Shown: piece by piece, positions 26,395 through 35,081 of the stretch | How the letters are laid out: each line of letters begins with the position of its first letter | Position numbering within the stretch: position 1 is the stretch's first letter | NCBI RefSeq assembly: GCF_022695985.1 | Contig: NZ_JAAPBF010000010.1 | Span: 1-64,000, forward strand | Direction of reading: 5' to 3' | Source of the DNA: Streptomyces sp. NP-1717 | GTDB lineage: Bacteria > Actinomycetota > Actinomycetes > Streptomycetales > Streptomycetaceae | DNA: 64,000 nt | The notes under the pieces: generated by a model | Seen by the model: only the letters and a program-made list of their open reading frames with translations | The model's database searches: none | Told to the model about the DNA's origin: nothing | Program-made: the position numbers and the translations under genes

Positions 26395-26877
26395 ATGAGC
26401 GACAGCACGCCCGACAGGGTGAGGCCGACCGACCGGCCGGCCACCGCCGCACGGCTGCGGAATCTGGGCACCCGGCTTCTGTCACTGGCCGCGATCCAGT
26501 CGGATCGCCTGGTGAACGAGGAGTTGGCGCGCGCGGGCGCCCGCAAGTGGCACTACGCGGTGCTGGCCACACTGGAGGAGTTCGGACCCGCCAGCCAGTC
26601 GGAGCTGAGCCGGCGTACGGGAATCCACCGCAGCGACATGGTCGCGGTGATCAACGAGCTGGCCGATCACGGACGGGTGGAACGCTCACCCAACCCGGCC
26701 GATCGCCGGCAGAACGTCATCGCTGTCACCGAGCGGGGCCGCGAGCTGATACTGCGGCTGGACAGACTGCTCGCCGAGGTGGAGGACGAGGTACTCGCGC
26801 CGCTGAACCCGTCGGAACGCGCGCAGTTGACCCGGCTCCTCACCACCCTGGTGGATCACCACGGCCACCAGATGTGA
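26395..26877 (+). CDS. MarR family transcriptional regulator
   Basis: A 160-residue winged-helix regulator. The MarR core is clear: WHYAVLATLEEFGPASQSELSRRTGIHRSDMVAVINELADHGRVERSPNPADRRQNVIAVTERG (about residues 51-113). Long terminal helices form the dimer interface. The HTH falls at QSELSRRTGIHRSDMVAVINEL and the wing contains the usual DRR. It is divergent from the epoxide hydrolase, with two like sites between, so it most likely controls that enzyme and itself in response to a small hydrophobic compound. Confidence 0.93.
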   Translation: MSDSTPDRVRPTDRPATAARLRNLGTRLLSLAAIQSDRLVNEELARAGARKWHYAVLATLEEFGPASQSELSRRTGIHRSDMVAVINELADHGRVERSPNPADRRQNVIAVTERGRELILRLDRLLAEVEDEVLAPLNPSERAQLTRLLTTLVDHHGHQM

Positions 26878-26930
26878 ACCGGCTGGGCGCATGGCGTGGG
26901 TCGAACCGGCTGGGGTGCGTGCGGACCCGT

Positions 26931-27749
26931 CTAGCCCACGCGGGCCTCGACGCACTTCCGTTCGCCGGCGGCGGACGCGGGGAGGAAGCAGGACCGGACG
27001 GTGTCTCCGGGGTTGACCGCGGTCATCTCGGTGTGGACGTAGTTTTCCGCGTCGGTGGTGTCGTTGATGCGTACGTCACGCGTCGGGCCCGCCGCCGTGA
27101 CCTCCACCCGGTCACCGATCCGGGCCCCCCACATGCGGGCCCAGGCCGCACCGCACTTCTCGCTGTAGCGCAGCTCCACCTGCGCGCCGGTGGCGGTGCG
27201 GTACGTGGTGAGGGTGCCGGGGCCGACGGCGCAGATCAGCGGCATCGGGTCCCGGCCCTCACAGGCGGCTCCGTGGCACTGGGGGCCCAGAGTGTAGGGG
27301 GCGGAGGCCGGCCGCGGTTCGTCCGCCGAGGTGTCGCGGTCCGACAGCAGGAACACCAGTGACACACCACCGACGATCACGGCGTAGGCCGACACCAGCA
27401 CCAGCGCGAGCCGGCCCCTGCGGCCGCGCGGCTGTCCGGGCGCGGCGGGCCGGGGCGGTCCGGGCGACTGTGGCGGCGCTTCCTCGGCGGCGGGGGCGGG
27501 GGACGCCGCGCGTCCGCTCCAGCCGGACTCGGCTATCTCCCACAGGGCCGACACCCGCCCGGGCGGCTCGTTCGCGAGTCGGCACAGCTCTCGCACGGCC
27601 TGGAGAGGGGGCAGGCTCTTGCCGTTGAGGTAGCGCTCCCAGGAGGACTTGCTGTACGGAGTTCGTTCCGACAGTGCTGCCAGGCTCAGACCGGTACGGG
27701 CGCGCAGCTCGCGCAGCGCCGCCGCCAACCGATCGTGTTCAGCGGTCAC
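26931..27749 (-). CDS. Membrane-anchored HTH protein with DUF2690 domain
   Basis: A 272-residue protein. It has an N-terminal XRE-like HTH (TGLSLAALSERTPYSKSSWERYLNGKSLPPLQAVRELCRLA), an acidic/Pro linker, one transmembrane helix (RLALVLVSAYAVIVGGVSLVFLL, about residues 115-138) and an extracytoplasmic DUF2690 domain (CHGAACEGRDP, then VELRYSEKCGAAWARMW) with conserved-looking cysteines. The topology places the DNA-binding domain inside and the sensor outside. The GTG start overlaps the stop of the preceding paralogue by 3 nt (AAGTGACC). The ligand and targets are unknown. Confidence 0.85.
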   Translation of the reverse strand: MTAEHDRLAAALRELRARTGLSLAALSERTPYSKSSWERYLNGKSLPPLQAVRELCRLANEPPGRVSALWEIAESGWSGRAASPAPAAEEAPPQSPGPPRPAAPGQPRGRRGRLALVLVSAYAVIVGGVSLVFLLSDRDTSADEPRPASAPYTLGPQCHGAACEGRDPMPLICAVGPGTLTTYRTATGAQVELRYSEKCGAAWARMWGARIGDRVEVTAAGPTRDVRINDTTDAENYVHTEMTAVNPGDTVRSCFLPASAAGERKCVEARVG

Positions 27750-28546
27750 TTGGACGCCGCCTCCCGCAGGGATTTCCAGGTGTGCGGACCGATGACACCG
27801 TCCACGACCAGCCCGTCCCGCTTCTGCAGGCGCACGACGGCGCGCTGTGTCTCCGGGCCGAAGATGCCGTCGATGTCGCCCGGCGAGACGCCCGCCCGGC
27901 GCAACAGGCACTGTGCCTCGGCCACTTCCCGCCCGACGTGTGTGTACGCCAGCATGGTGTCCGTGGTGTTGCTGTGGCCCGCGTACCAGCGGCCGTCGTG
28001 CCGCTCCAGTCGGCAGGTGTAGGCGATCGGTATCAGGGTCTCCGACACGACGGCCGGGGTCCCCGGGCCCGTACCGGCACGGTCCGCGAGCTGGGCGCGG
28101 GCGTCGGCCAGGCGTACGGCCAGCAGGAACACGGCGGAGACGGACAACACCAGGGCCACTGCTCCCGCCGTGACCGCGGCGCGCAGATAACGCCGCTGCT
28201 GCTCGGTGGGAGCGTGGAGAGCCGTCACCGGGGTGCCCTCCGGGGCGCTCTCCGACACGTCGGCGGTGACCGGGTTCCCCCGGGCCCAGTGTTCGGCCGC
28301 TGTCTCGTGCAGCGCCAGCAGCCGGTCCGGATCCTCACCGCCGATGCGGGCCATCGCCTCGACGGCCTCCCGGGGCGGCAGCGACCTGCCGTTCAGATAC
28401 CGCTGCCACGATCTCGCGCTGTACCCGGTTTTCACACCCAGTTGGCGCGTGCTCAGCTCCCCGCGGTCCTTCAGTCCGCGCAGTCGCACGATCAGCTGGT
28501 GCACGTGTGGGTGCAGTTCGGCGGGCAGCGGCTTCCAACGCGACAT
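27746..28546 (-). CDS. Membrane-anchored HTH protein with C-terminal peptidoglycan-binding domain
   Basis: A 266-residue protein with the same plan as its downstream neighbour: XRE-like HTH (ELSTRQLGVKTGYSARSWQRYLNGRSLPPREAVEAMARI), one transmembrane segment (RAAVTAGAVALVLSVSAVFLLAV, about residues 140-162) and an extracytoplasmic part. That part ends in a PG_binding_1 domain (EAQCLLRRAGVSPGDIDGIFGPETQRAVVRLQKRDGLVVDGVIGPHTWKSL). It could sense the cell wall and act on DNA directly. GGGGG lies 5 nt before the ATG at 28544-28546. Coupled translation with the DUF2690 gene suggests a common role. Confidence 0.87.
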   Translation of the reverse strand: MSRWKPLPAELHPHVHQLIVRLRGLKDRGELSTRQLGVKTGYSARSWQRYLNGRSLPPREAVEAMARIGGEDPDRLLALHETAAEHWARGNPVTADVSESAPEGTPVTALHAPTEQQRRYLRAAVTAGAVALVLSVSAVFLLAVRLADARAQLADRAGTGPGTPAVVSETLIPIAYTCRLERHDGRWYAGHSNTTDTMLAYTHVGREVAEAQCLLRRAGVSPGDIDGIFGPETQRAVVRLQKRDGLVVDGVIGPHTWKSLREAASK

Positions 28547-28846
28547 GTATCCCCCATTCGCGTTCGGGACCGCCGGTCCGGCCCCGTCTTCCGGGCTCAT
28601 TCTGCATCATCACGGCGCCTGCCCAGGCGGGGCCCCGCCCCGGACGGAATCGGTGTCCCCGTTCGCGGTCGTCCCGCCGTACGGACTCGACGGGTGACGT
28701 TCCAGCAGGTCAGGGCGTGGGACGTCTCAGGATGACGTCACTTCCCCGTCGACTGTGGCCGGGCATCGCGCCGAACCAGCAGTCTCGTGGCGGAACCGGC
28801 CCGGCGCGGACGGCTCCGCTCAGCGCACACCATGAAGGAGAACAGC

Positions 28847-29302
28847 ATGCGAGCTCTCACGAAGGCACTCGTCGGTGTCACCACCGCCGTAGGGGTTGCC
28901 GCCGGGGGGCTGGCCCACGCGGGGGCGGCCGTGGCGGCTCCCGCACCGACCCAGCAGCGGACGGCTGGCACAGAGGTCACGCCACTCGCCGTGGTCAACC
29001 TGGGACTGAGCACCGCCCAGGCGAAGGACTGGCAATGCCAGCTGCGCGTACTGGGCTACAACACCGGGACGCCCGACGGGCGACTGGGCACGAGCAGCTG
29101 GAAGGCGGCGCAGCGGTACTTCAACGACCTGGGCCTCAAGGCCGGCACCCCCGACGGGGTGGTCGGAGCGAACACGGTCATGGCGCTCCAGCGTTTCCTG
29201 AACATGAACCTCAAGGAGAACCTGGCCGTCGACGGCGCCCCGGGCGCACGCACCAAGGCCGCGTTCGCAAAGTACGCCAACCTGCTCTCCAGCGTCTGCT
29301 GA
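28847..29302 (+). CDS. Secreted peptidoglycan-binding protein
   Basis: A 151-residue exported protein. The signal peptide ends near AVAA (about residue 30). The mature part is a PG_binding_1-type repeat region: QCQLRVLGYNTGTPDGRLGTSSWKAAQRYFNDLGL, then GTPDGVVGANTVMALQRFLNMNL and a final degenerate repeat. There is no catalytic domain. The ATG at 28847 has a perfect AAGGAG 6 nt upstream; an ATG 15 nt earlier is less likely. It is divergent from the membrane HTH protein that also carries a peptidoglycan-binding domain, so the two may respond to the same ligand. Confidence 0.85.
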   Translation: MRALTKALVGVTTAVGVAAGGLAHAGAAVAAPAPTQQRTAGTEVTPLAVVNLGLSTAQAKDWQCQLRVLGYNTGTPDGRLGTSSWKAAQRYFNDLGLKAGTPDGVVGANTVMALQRFLNMNLKENLAVDGAPGARTKAAFAKYANLLSSVC

Positions 29303-29796
29303 GCGGATCTCAAGGAGACGGCTCCGAGGAAGAACGCCTCGCGATGGTTGATACCGGCCATCGCTTCCTTGCCGGCCGTGCCGTTGTCGCGGACAGCGAA
29401 CCCACCCGTGAAGTGCCGGCCCTCTGGCGTTCGTTGACGGCCGATGAGCCCGTGGTGAACGGCGACATCGACGACGCGTCCCGGAAGACGACCGACGGTT
29501 GGCGGTCCGAGACCACCGCGGTCGACTCCACCGGCGCGACGGGGGCGCACCATTCGGACCGGTTTCGACGGCACTCTCCCGACCGAGGCGATCGCCGCGT
29601 ACGAGCCGGTGGACGCCGGACATCCCGTCGTCCACGCGGGCCTTCAGCCGCCGTCCACCAACTCGCCGGGAGCCCGGCGCCGGGTCTCGGTGAAGCGCCG
29701 TCGAGATGAGGAGCGCAAGGGGCGCCTGACGGCGCCGCGTCTCCCGGCACTCCCGGCCGAACACTGAACACAGAAACGCAAGAAGGAGCCCATCGG
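29303..29796. other. Gap without a recognisable gene; possibly decayed coding sequence
   Basis: No frame here has a credible start plus a recognisable product. Two plus-strand stretches look protein-like but lie in different frames: one near 29343-29550 (VDTGHRFLAGRAVVADSEPT) and one near 29550-29766 (ending RRRVSVKRRRDEERKGRLT, stop at 29764-29766). This could be the frameshifted remains of one gene, but I cannot name a family. Confidence 0.3.
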
Positions 29797-30471
29797 GTGA
29801 CCAGTACTTTGAAACTGCGGGCGCTGCGGCGGCTGCGGACGGCTCCCGGCGGGCAGTTCGACTGCCAGATCGACTTCTCCGACGGGTCGGGCGCCTCGCG
29901 CCCGGTCGCCCATGTGGAACGCGAACTGCCGCCGGGCGGCATACCCGCCTACCTCGCGGCCCGCAAGAGCGGCGCACGCTCGTTCGTGCTGTGGGCGGAC
30001 GAGGAGCGTCGGGGGCGGGTCGTCAGCCTCGTCACCCTCACCGCGGGCCGACGGGCGCAGTTCGAGGTGCTCGGCCCGGGGGGCGAGTCACTCGGCAGGA
30101 TCACGCGCGACAAGGCGTTCAGCCGGGGCCTGCGCACTCGCTGGACGGTGAGCCGCCCCGCCGCACCCGACGCCGTGGGATACAAGGGCCGGCTCTGCTG
30201 GTGGTGTCTGTGGTGGCTCTGCACGCCGCTGTTGCCGTTCGTCGTCATCGTCCCGCTGTTCAGCGGCGGCATCGGCGGTGACTTCCCGCGTGGCCCCCGG
30301 CGCATCAAGTGGCGCGCCGGCGGACGGATACCGCTGGAGTTCAGGTCCTCCGGCGACACGCTGCGCATGAAAGCACCCGACCTCGACTGGCGGCTCGGAG
30401 CGGCCCTCGCGGCCCTGATTCCTTCGTTCGACGGCTGGATCGGGGATCCGTGGGACAGCCGGACGGACTGA
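29797..30471 (+). CDS. Membrane protein of unknown function
   Basis: A 224-residue protein with a soluble N-terminal half (about residues 1-125) rich in beta-type stretches, one strongly hydrophobic region (LCWWCLWWLCTPLLPFVVIVPLFSGG, about residues 132-158) and a soluble C-terminal half. The Trp/Cys-rich start of the membrane segment (CWWCLWWLC) is unusual. I recognise no family or catalytic motif. The GTG at 29797 follows AAGGAG by about 9 nt. The gene stands alone, with long non-coding stretches on both sides. Confidence 0.6.
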   Translation: MTSTLKLRALRRLRTAPGGQFDCQIDFSDGSGASRPVAHVERELPPGGIPAYLAARKSGARSFVLWADEERRGRVVSLVTLTAGRRAQFEVLGPGGESLGRITRDKAFSRGLRTRWTVSRPAAPDAVGYKGRLCWWCLWWLCTPLLPFVVIVPLFSGGIGGDFPRGPRRIKWRAGGRIPLEFRSSGDTLRMKAPDLDWRLGAALAALIPSFDGWIGDPWDSRTD

Positions 30472-31072
30472 TGTCCGGGAGCGAGGCCCGAGTGACGCGC
30501 CGGCGGACCGTTCTCGCCCCAGTCCCGCGGCCTCGTGCCACCACGGGACACGGGCGAGTGGGACGGCGAGCGGCCGCATGGCGCCGGTCCCGTTCCCGTG
30601 TCCCGCATCGGCCTCACTCGGGGCCCGCGGGACGGTACGGAGCTGCGTGGCGGACCACTTCACCCGCTCGGCGCCGTCGAGCCACCATGAGAACGAATCC
30701 AGGACTCCGGACAATCGGCGCCCGGCCCGCTCCCGGTCCTCCAAGGCCGTCCCGGCCGGCCTGCGCAGAGCGGTCTTCGTGGTCAGGAGCCGGCCCGGCT
30801 CGGAGATGTCATCCATCGCCCTTCGCTGTCGTGGCACGGGCCCCGGGCCCGGGCGGGGAGTCGCCGCTGTCGCGTTCCCCGGGTCGGTCATCTGATTCGG
30901 CACCCTGCGCATTCGTTCATCGACGGCTCGCCCCGTTCGCCGGACGCGCTGCCTCGCATCCGACCCGGCTCTGTCACTGCCCGTGCGACAGGCACAGTAG
31001 CCCGGTCCGGTCACGGAGTGTGCCGGTCGTTCGACCCACAAGGACCGGCCGTCGCACCCACCGGAGAACGCT
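30472..31072. other. 601-bp stretch without a supported gene
   Basis: No open frame here has both a ribosome site and a recognisable protein. A minus-strand frame with VLDSFSWWLDGAERVKWSATQL near 30640-30720 looks protein-like, but it has no clear start and I cannot identify it. The right end presumably holds the promoter of the histidine kinase gene. Confidence 0.3.
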
Positions 31073-33493
31073 GTGACGGGAGACGCGGACGAGGGCGCCG
31101 AGACGGCTGAGGTCCGCGGGTCCGGCGAGCGCCTGCTGAACGTGACCGTCGAGCGGTACGGGGTGTGGCTCCGGTCCGCCGTGGTCGGCCTGTGCGGTGC
31201 GCTGGGCATCGTCGCGGCGGACTCGACGGAGATCTTCCCGGCGCTCTCTCTGCTGGTGCCCGCCCTGATCGCGTGCGGTATCCGGCTTTACGGGCTGCGC
31301 CATCCGCTTCCGTTGTCCCTGCTGGGGGCGTCGGACGCCTCCGTGGTGGTACTGACGGGGCTGTCCCAGCCGGTTCTCGGCGGCGCCGGCGCGAATGTGA
31401 TGGTGGAGGCGATCGTCGCCATCTGCGCCATCACCTTCCAGCAGGAGTGGGCGGTGCGCCCCGTCGCCGGCGCGGGCCTGGCCGCGCTCGGGGCGGCGGC
31501 CTGCGCGCTCGGCGACGTGCTCTCCTCTCCCGGGCACCTTGCGGAGCCGGCCCCGCTGGTGCGCCTGCTCTTCGTGGCGGGCCTGTCCAGGGCCGCCTAC
31601 GTCGTCGTTCGCACTCGGGTCAGGGCAGCCGACCGGGCGGCCGCGCTCAGAGCGGCGGCCCGGCGGGAGGCCGCTGTGGCCGCCGCGCGAAGGGCGACCG
31701 AGCGCGAGTACCTGGCGACCTTGCACGACACTGCGAGCGCGACGCTGCTGATGGTCTCCCAGGGCGTGGGCCGGGACTGGGCATGGCTTGCGCCACGCGC
31801 CAGACAGGATCTGGAGGCGCTGTCCACCGTGCCCGGATTCGAGACGGGGCGCGTCGACCTCGCCGAGCTGCTCGGCTGCGTGACCGGGGGCGAGGGGCGG
31901 GCCATGGTGCGGCTCAGGACACGCGTCGAGGGCCCGCTCACGGTTCCGTCCGGTCCTGGGCTCGCGATATTCAACGGGGTCCGGGAGGCCGTGACCAATG
32001 TGGCACGCCATGCCGGAGTCCGCGAGGCGGAGCTCACGGCATGGGCGGAGGCGGACGGCGCGGTCGTCGAACTCTCCGACGCGGGGCGGGGGTTCGACCC
32101 CGAGTCCGTCTCCGCGCGGCGCAGGGGCATCTCCGGTTCCATCATCGGCAGGATGCAGGCGGTCGGCGGCTCGGCCACGGTCACCTCGCGTCCGGGCACC
32201 GGGACGCGCGTGCGGTGGAACTGGCACGCCCGGCCTCGTACCTCCCAAGAGTCGGAGCTGTCACAGGCATCCCGGGCGGGGGACGGCGCGCAGGTGAAGC
32301 GTGTGCCGCGAACGCCCCCCGCCGCGGCACAGCCCACGGTCGCCGGCCGCCTCATCCGTGGGCAGTTGCTCCACGGGGCCCAGCTGGCCGCGCTGTTGAT
32401 CAGTCTGCTGTCGCAGTTCACCCTCTCGCTGAACCAACTCACGACCTACCAGAGTGTGTACCGCCCCGCGTGGGCGCAGACGGCGGCCTTCGTCTGCCTC
32501 ACCGTCGTCGCGGCGACCGGGGCCACCTTTCTGCTGCGCGGCAGGCCGATCCCGCCGCGGGTGCGCGGTTGGGGTCTCGCCGCGGTGCTGAGCGCTTCGG
32601 CGACATGCGCGTTCACCCTCCCTCCGGAGCGGTTGACGGGTGCGGAGGACTGGGCGTTCGGACTGGTCGGCTGGCATGCGCTGTATCTGCTGGCCGACCT
32701 GCGGGTCAGGGTGTTCGCGGCTTTCCTGGGGGTGCACATGGGGCTCAACGCGACCGCTGTGCTGCTGTTGGGGGCGCCGGACGCCGCGGAGGTGGCGGCG
32801 ATGGGGATCGCGGCGGTCTCCAACTGCGGCTTCCAGTTGTCCGTCGGTGTACTGACGCGCCTGCTGCACGGTGCGGCGCTGACTGCGGGCACCGCGGCGG
32901 CGCGGGAGGAGGAGCTGCGTACCCGGGAACGCGTCCACGCGGACATGCAGCGCGACCACAAGGAGCGCTACCGCGCCCTGACGGCGACGACGGTTCCCCT
33001 GCTCGTCGGCCTCGGGCACGGTGTGCTGAGCCCGCACGACGACGATGTCAGGCTGCGCTGCGGTGTGGAAGCCGCGCGTATGCGCCGCCTGTTCGCGGAG
33101 AGCGACGCCGTACTGGACCCGCTGCTCAACGAGTTGCGGGCGTGCGTCGAGGTGGCCGAGCACCAGGGGGCGACGGTGAGTCTGGCCGTACGGGGCCGGC
33201 GGGGCGAGGTGCCGGTCGAGATACGCAGGGAGTTGATCGACCCGGTGGCGGTGGTGATGAGTGGTACCCGTTCGGTCGCACGGGTGACCGTCGTGTGGAC
33301 GCCTCGCTCGGTGCGCGTGAGCGTGATCGGCGAGGGCCGCACCGACGGCGGCGGCCTTTCGGAAGAGGCCGCGCGAGCGCACGGCCGTGACATGGACGCG
33401 AAGGTGACAGTGACCAGAACGGCGCGGGGCGGAAGTCTGTGGGTGGAGGCCAGCTGGACACGGCCCACGACGAAGGGAGTTGACCCGGCATGA
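31073..33493 (+). CDS. Tandem (double) sensor histidine kinase, second kinase core degenerate
   Basis: An 806-residue membrane protein made of two kinase-like halves. Half one has five or so transmembrane segments (about residues 30-180), a coiled coil, the phospho-acceptor helix REYLATLHDTASATLLMVSQ (His218), and a HATPase domain with the N-box VREAVTNVARHAG, G1 SDAGRGFDPE and the GTGTRVRW end (about 290-385). Half two starts with a new membrane block (about 430-600), then ERYRALTATTVPLLVGLGHGVLS, which aligns with the acceptor helix but has no HD motif, and an ATPase-like region without clear N or G boxes. So only the first half looks active. The stop overlaps the response regulator's ATG (ATGA), so the two form a pair. 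Confidence 0.85.
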   Translation: MTGDADEGAETAEVRGSGERLLNVTVERYGVWLRSAVVGLCGALGIVAADSTEIFPALSLLVPALIACGIRLYGLRHPLPLSLLGASDASVVVLTGLSQPVLGGAGANVMVEAIVAICAITFQQEWAVRPVAGAGLAALGAAACALGDVLSSPGHLAEPAPLVRLLFVAGLSRAAYVVVRTRVRAADRAAALRAAARREAAVAAARRATEREYLATLHDTASATLLMVSQGVGRDWAWLAPRARQDLEALSTVPGFETGRVDLAELLGCVTGGEGRAMVRLRTRVEGPLTVPSGPGLAIFNGVREAVTNVARHAGVREAELTAWAEADGAVVELSDAGRGFDPESVSARRRGISGSIIGRMQAVGGSATVTSRPGTGTRVRWNWHARPRTSQESELSQASRAGDGAQVKRVPRTPPAAAQPTVAGRLIRGQLLHGAQLAALLISLLSQFTLSLNQLTTYQSVYRPAWAQTAAFVCLTVVAATGATFLLRGRPIPPRVRGWGLAAVLSASATCAFTLPPERLTGAEDWAFGLVGWHALYLLADLRVRVFAAFLGVHMGLNATAVLLLGAPDAAEVAAMGIAAVSNCGFQLSVGVLTRLLHGAALTAGTAAAREEELRTRERVHADMQRDHKERYRALTATTVPLLVGLGHGVLSPHDDDVRLRCGVEAARMRRLFAESDAVLDPLLNELRACVEVAEHQGATVSLAVRGRRGEVPVEIRRELIDPVAVVMSGTRSVARVTVVWTPRSVRVSVIGEGRTDGGGLSEEAARAHGRDMDAKVTVTRTARGGSLWVEASWTRPTTKGVDPA

Positions 33494-34146
33494 GGGACGA
33501 TGCACCGGTCAGCGTGGTTGTCGTCGACGACCATCCGGCCATCCTCTCCGGCGTGGAGGCGTGGTACGCCGCGTCGCGGCGGCCGATCACCGTGGTCGCG
33601 GCGGGCTCCTCCGTACAGGAGGCGTGGACCGCGCCCGGCAGCATGGCCGATGTCGTCGTCCTGGATCTGCAACTGGGGCAGGGCGGCCCCGCCTTCGGCA
33701 GCCTCCGCGGACTCGTCGACGCCGGGCGGCAGGTGGTCGTCTACTCGATGCGGGACGACGAGAAGACGGCGCTCAACTGCCTGGACCTGGGAGCGGCGAC
33801 CTTCCTGACCAAGAGCGAGGGCCGACAGCACCTGGTCGAGGCGACACTGGCGGCAGCCGACGAGCGGCCCTACATGCCGCCCGCGCTGGCCGGCGCGCTG
33901 GGTACGAACGCCCGCGCCGACCGCCCCCAGCTCTCCGTACGCGAGGAGAACGTGCTCATCGAGTGGTTCCAGTCGGAGTCGAAGGAGCTGGTCGCGCAGC
34001 GACTCGGGATCTCGGTACGGACGGTCAACTCGTATCTGGACCGGGTACGGATCAAGTACGCGAACGTCGGCCGCCCCGCGCGCACCAAGGCGAGTCTGGT
34101 GGCCCGCGCCGTCCAGGACGGGCTGGTCGACGTGGACGATCTCTGA
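33490..34146 (+). CDS. NarL/LuxR family response regulator
   Basis: A 218-residue response regulator. The receiver domain has VVVDDHPAI (acidic pocket), VVLDLQLGQGG (phospho-acceptor Asp) and FLTKSEG (Lys). The C-terminal LuxR-type HTH is LSVREENVLIEWFQSESKELVAQRLGISVRTVNSYLDRVRIKYANVG. The receiver's DLQLG in place of the more usual D(I/V)RMP and a rather weak LSxRE entry are within the family range. It overlaps the double histidine kinase by 4 nt, so it is its likely partner. The target genes are unknown. Confidence 0.92.
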   Translation: MRDDAPVSVVVVDDHPAILSGVEAWYAASRRPITVVAAGSSVQEAWTAPGSMADVVVLDLQLGQGGPAFGSLRGLVDAGRQVVVYSMRDDEKTALNCLDLGAATFLTKSEGRQHLVEATLAAADERPYMPPALAGALGTNARADRPQLSVREENVLIEWFQSESKELVAQRLGISVRTVNSYLDRVRIKYANVGRPARTKASLVARAVQDGLVDVDDL

Positions 34147-34271
34147 ACGCGGGAACGACCGTGCGCACCCGCAGCGGTTTCGACGAGGGATTCGCCTCCG
34201 CCAGTCGGGCGCGCACGTCGCTGTTGTGCCGGTCGGCCGTCCGGGAAGGTTCCGGGCCGCCCGTCAGATCG

Positions 34272-34907
34272 TCAGAGCGCCGCGGCCAGCGCGGTGAGTC
34301 CCGGTCCGTCGAGGTCGTCCAGGGCCACCCGCCGACGGGAGACGGCCAGGAGCAGTGAGAGCGCGGGCCCGCGCACCTCCGGGCCTTCGCCGATCGACAC
34401 GTCGGCGTCGGTGGCCGTCAGCCGGGTGCGTGCCACGAGTTCCCTGGCCCCGCCGAAGGAGTCGGAGGTGCGGACTTGCAACCGCAGCGACCTGACCACC
34501 GCCTCGCTCGGGTAGGAGTGCGAGAGCCCCAGCGGCCGGCGGATGTCCTCGCCGTGCACGATCTCCTCGACGAGCCGGCTGTCGAGGGGCGCGGGCGGGG
34601 TCGAACGGCGCGACGCCACCCTGCGCAGCCGCTCCAGCGTCTCCCGCGGCGAGGCGCCGCGTTCGCGCGCGACACCGCGGGCGTTCAGCCGGTCGAAGTC
34701 GAACCGCGCCCGCGCCAGGCCGGCCAGGAAACCCAGGCGCGTCGTGCGGGCGGTGTCGGCCAGGTGGGCGGCCACGTCGTGCACGGTCCACCCCGCGCAG
34801 AGCGACGGCTCCTCCCACCGCTCGTCGTCGAGGCGTCCGAGATCACCGATGAGCGCCGCACGCTCCGCGTGGACCAACGGCCAGACATCTCCCACAGCTT
34901 CCTCCAC
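34272..34907 (-). CDS. DinB-fold mycothiol-dependent maleylpyruvate isomerase-like protein
   Basis: A 211-residue protein of the actinobacterial MDMPI_N/TIGR03083 type. The first helix ERAALIGDLGRLDDERWEEPSLCAGWTVHDVAAHLAD carries the first metal-type His (WTVHDVAAHL), and a later helix holds EEIVHGEDIRRP, completing a probable His/Glu/His site. Family members use mycothiol as cofactor in isomerisation or detoxification; for many the reaction is unknown, and that is so here. It is divergent from the TetR gene at 35082. The ATG at 34907 is the first in frame with the conserved helix. Confidence 0.85.
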   Translation of the reverse strand: MEEAVGDVWPLVHAERAALIGDLGRLDDERWEEPSLCAGWTVHDVAAHLADTARTTRLGFLAGLARARFDFDRLNARGVARERGASPRETLERLRRVASRRSTPPAPLDSRLVEEIVHGEDIRRPLGLSHSYPSEAVVRSLRLQVRTSDSFGGARELVARTRLTATDADVSIGEGPEVRGPALSLLLAVSRRRVALDDLDGPGLTALAAAL

Positions 34908-35081
34908 AGGTCGACCAGAGCGTCTGCCAGGAGAGACCGGCCACGTGCCGGGAACTCATCGGCCGCCTTCGCAGCAGTCTCCGGCCTCGCGTCCACGGGC
35001 GGGCGGTTCGCCGTGCCGGCACGGGACGCCGGCCGAGTGACCGGTACGGGCTGCCCCGCGTCCCGCCGTTACGCTGTCCGG

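Noticed and set aside
30088..31209. A 373-codon minus-strand gene across the gap before the double kinase
   Set aside because: It overlaps two plus-strand genes and is mostly low-complexity; only a short stretch looks protein-like and it has no start signal.
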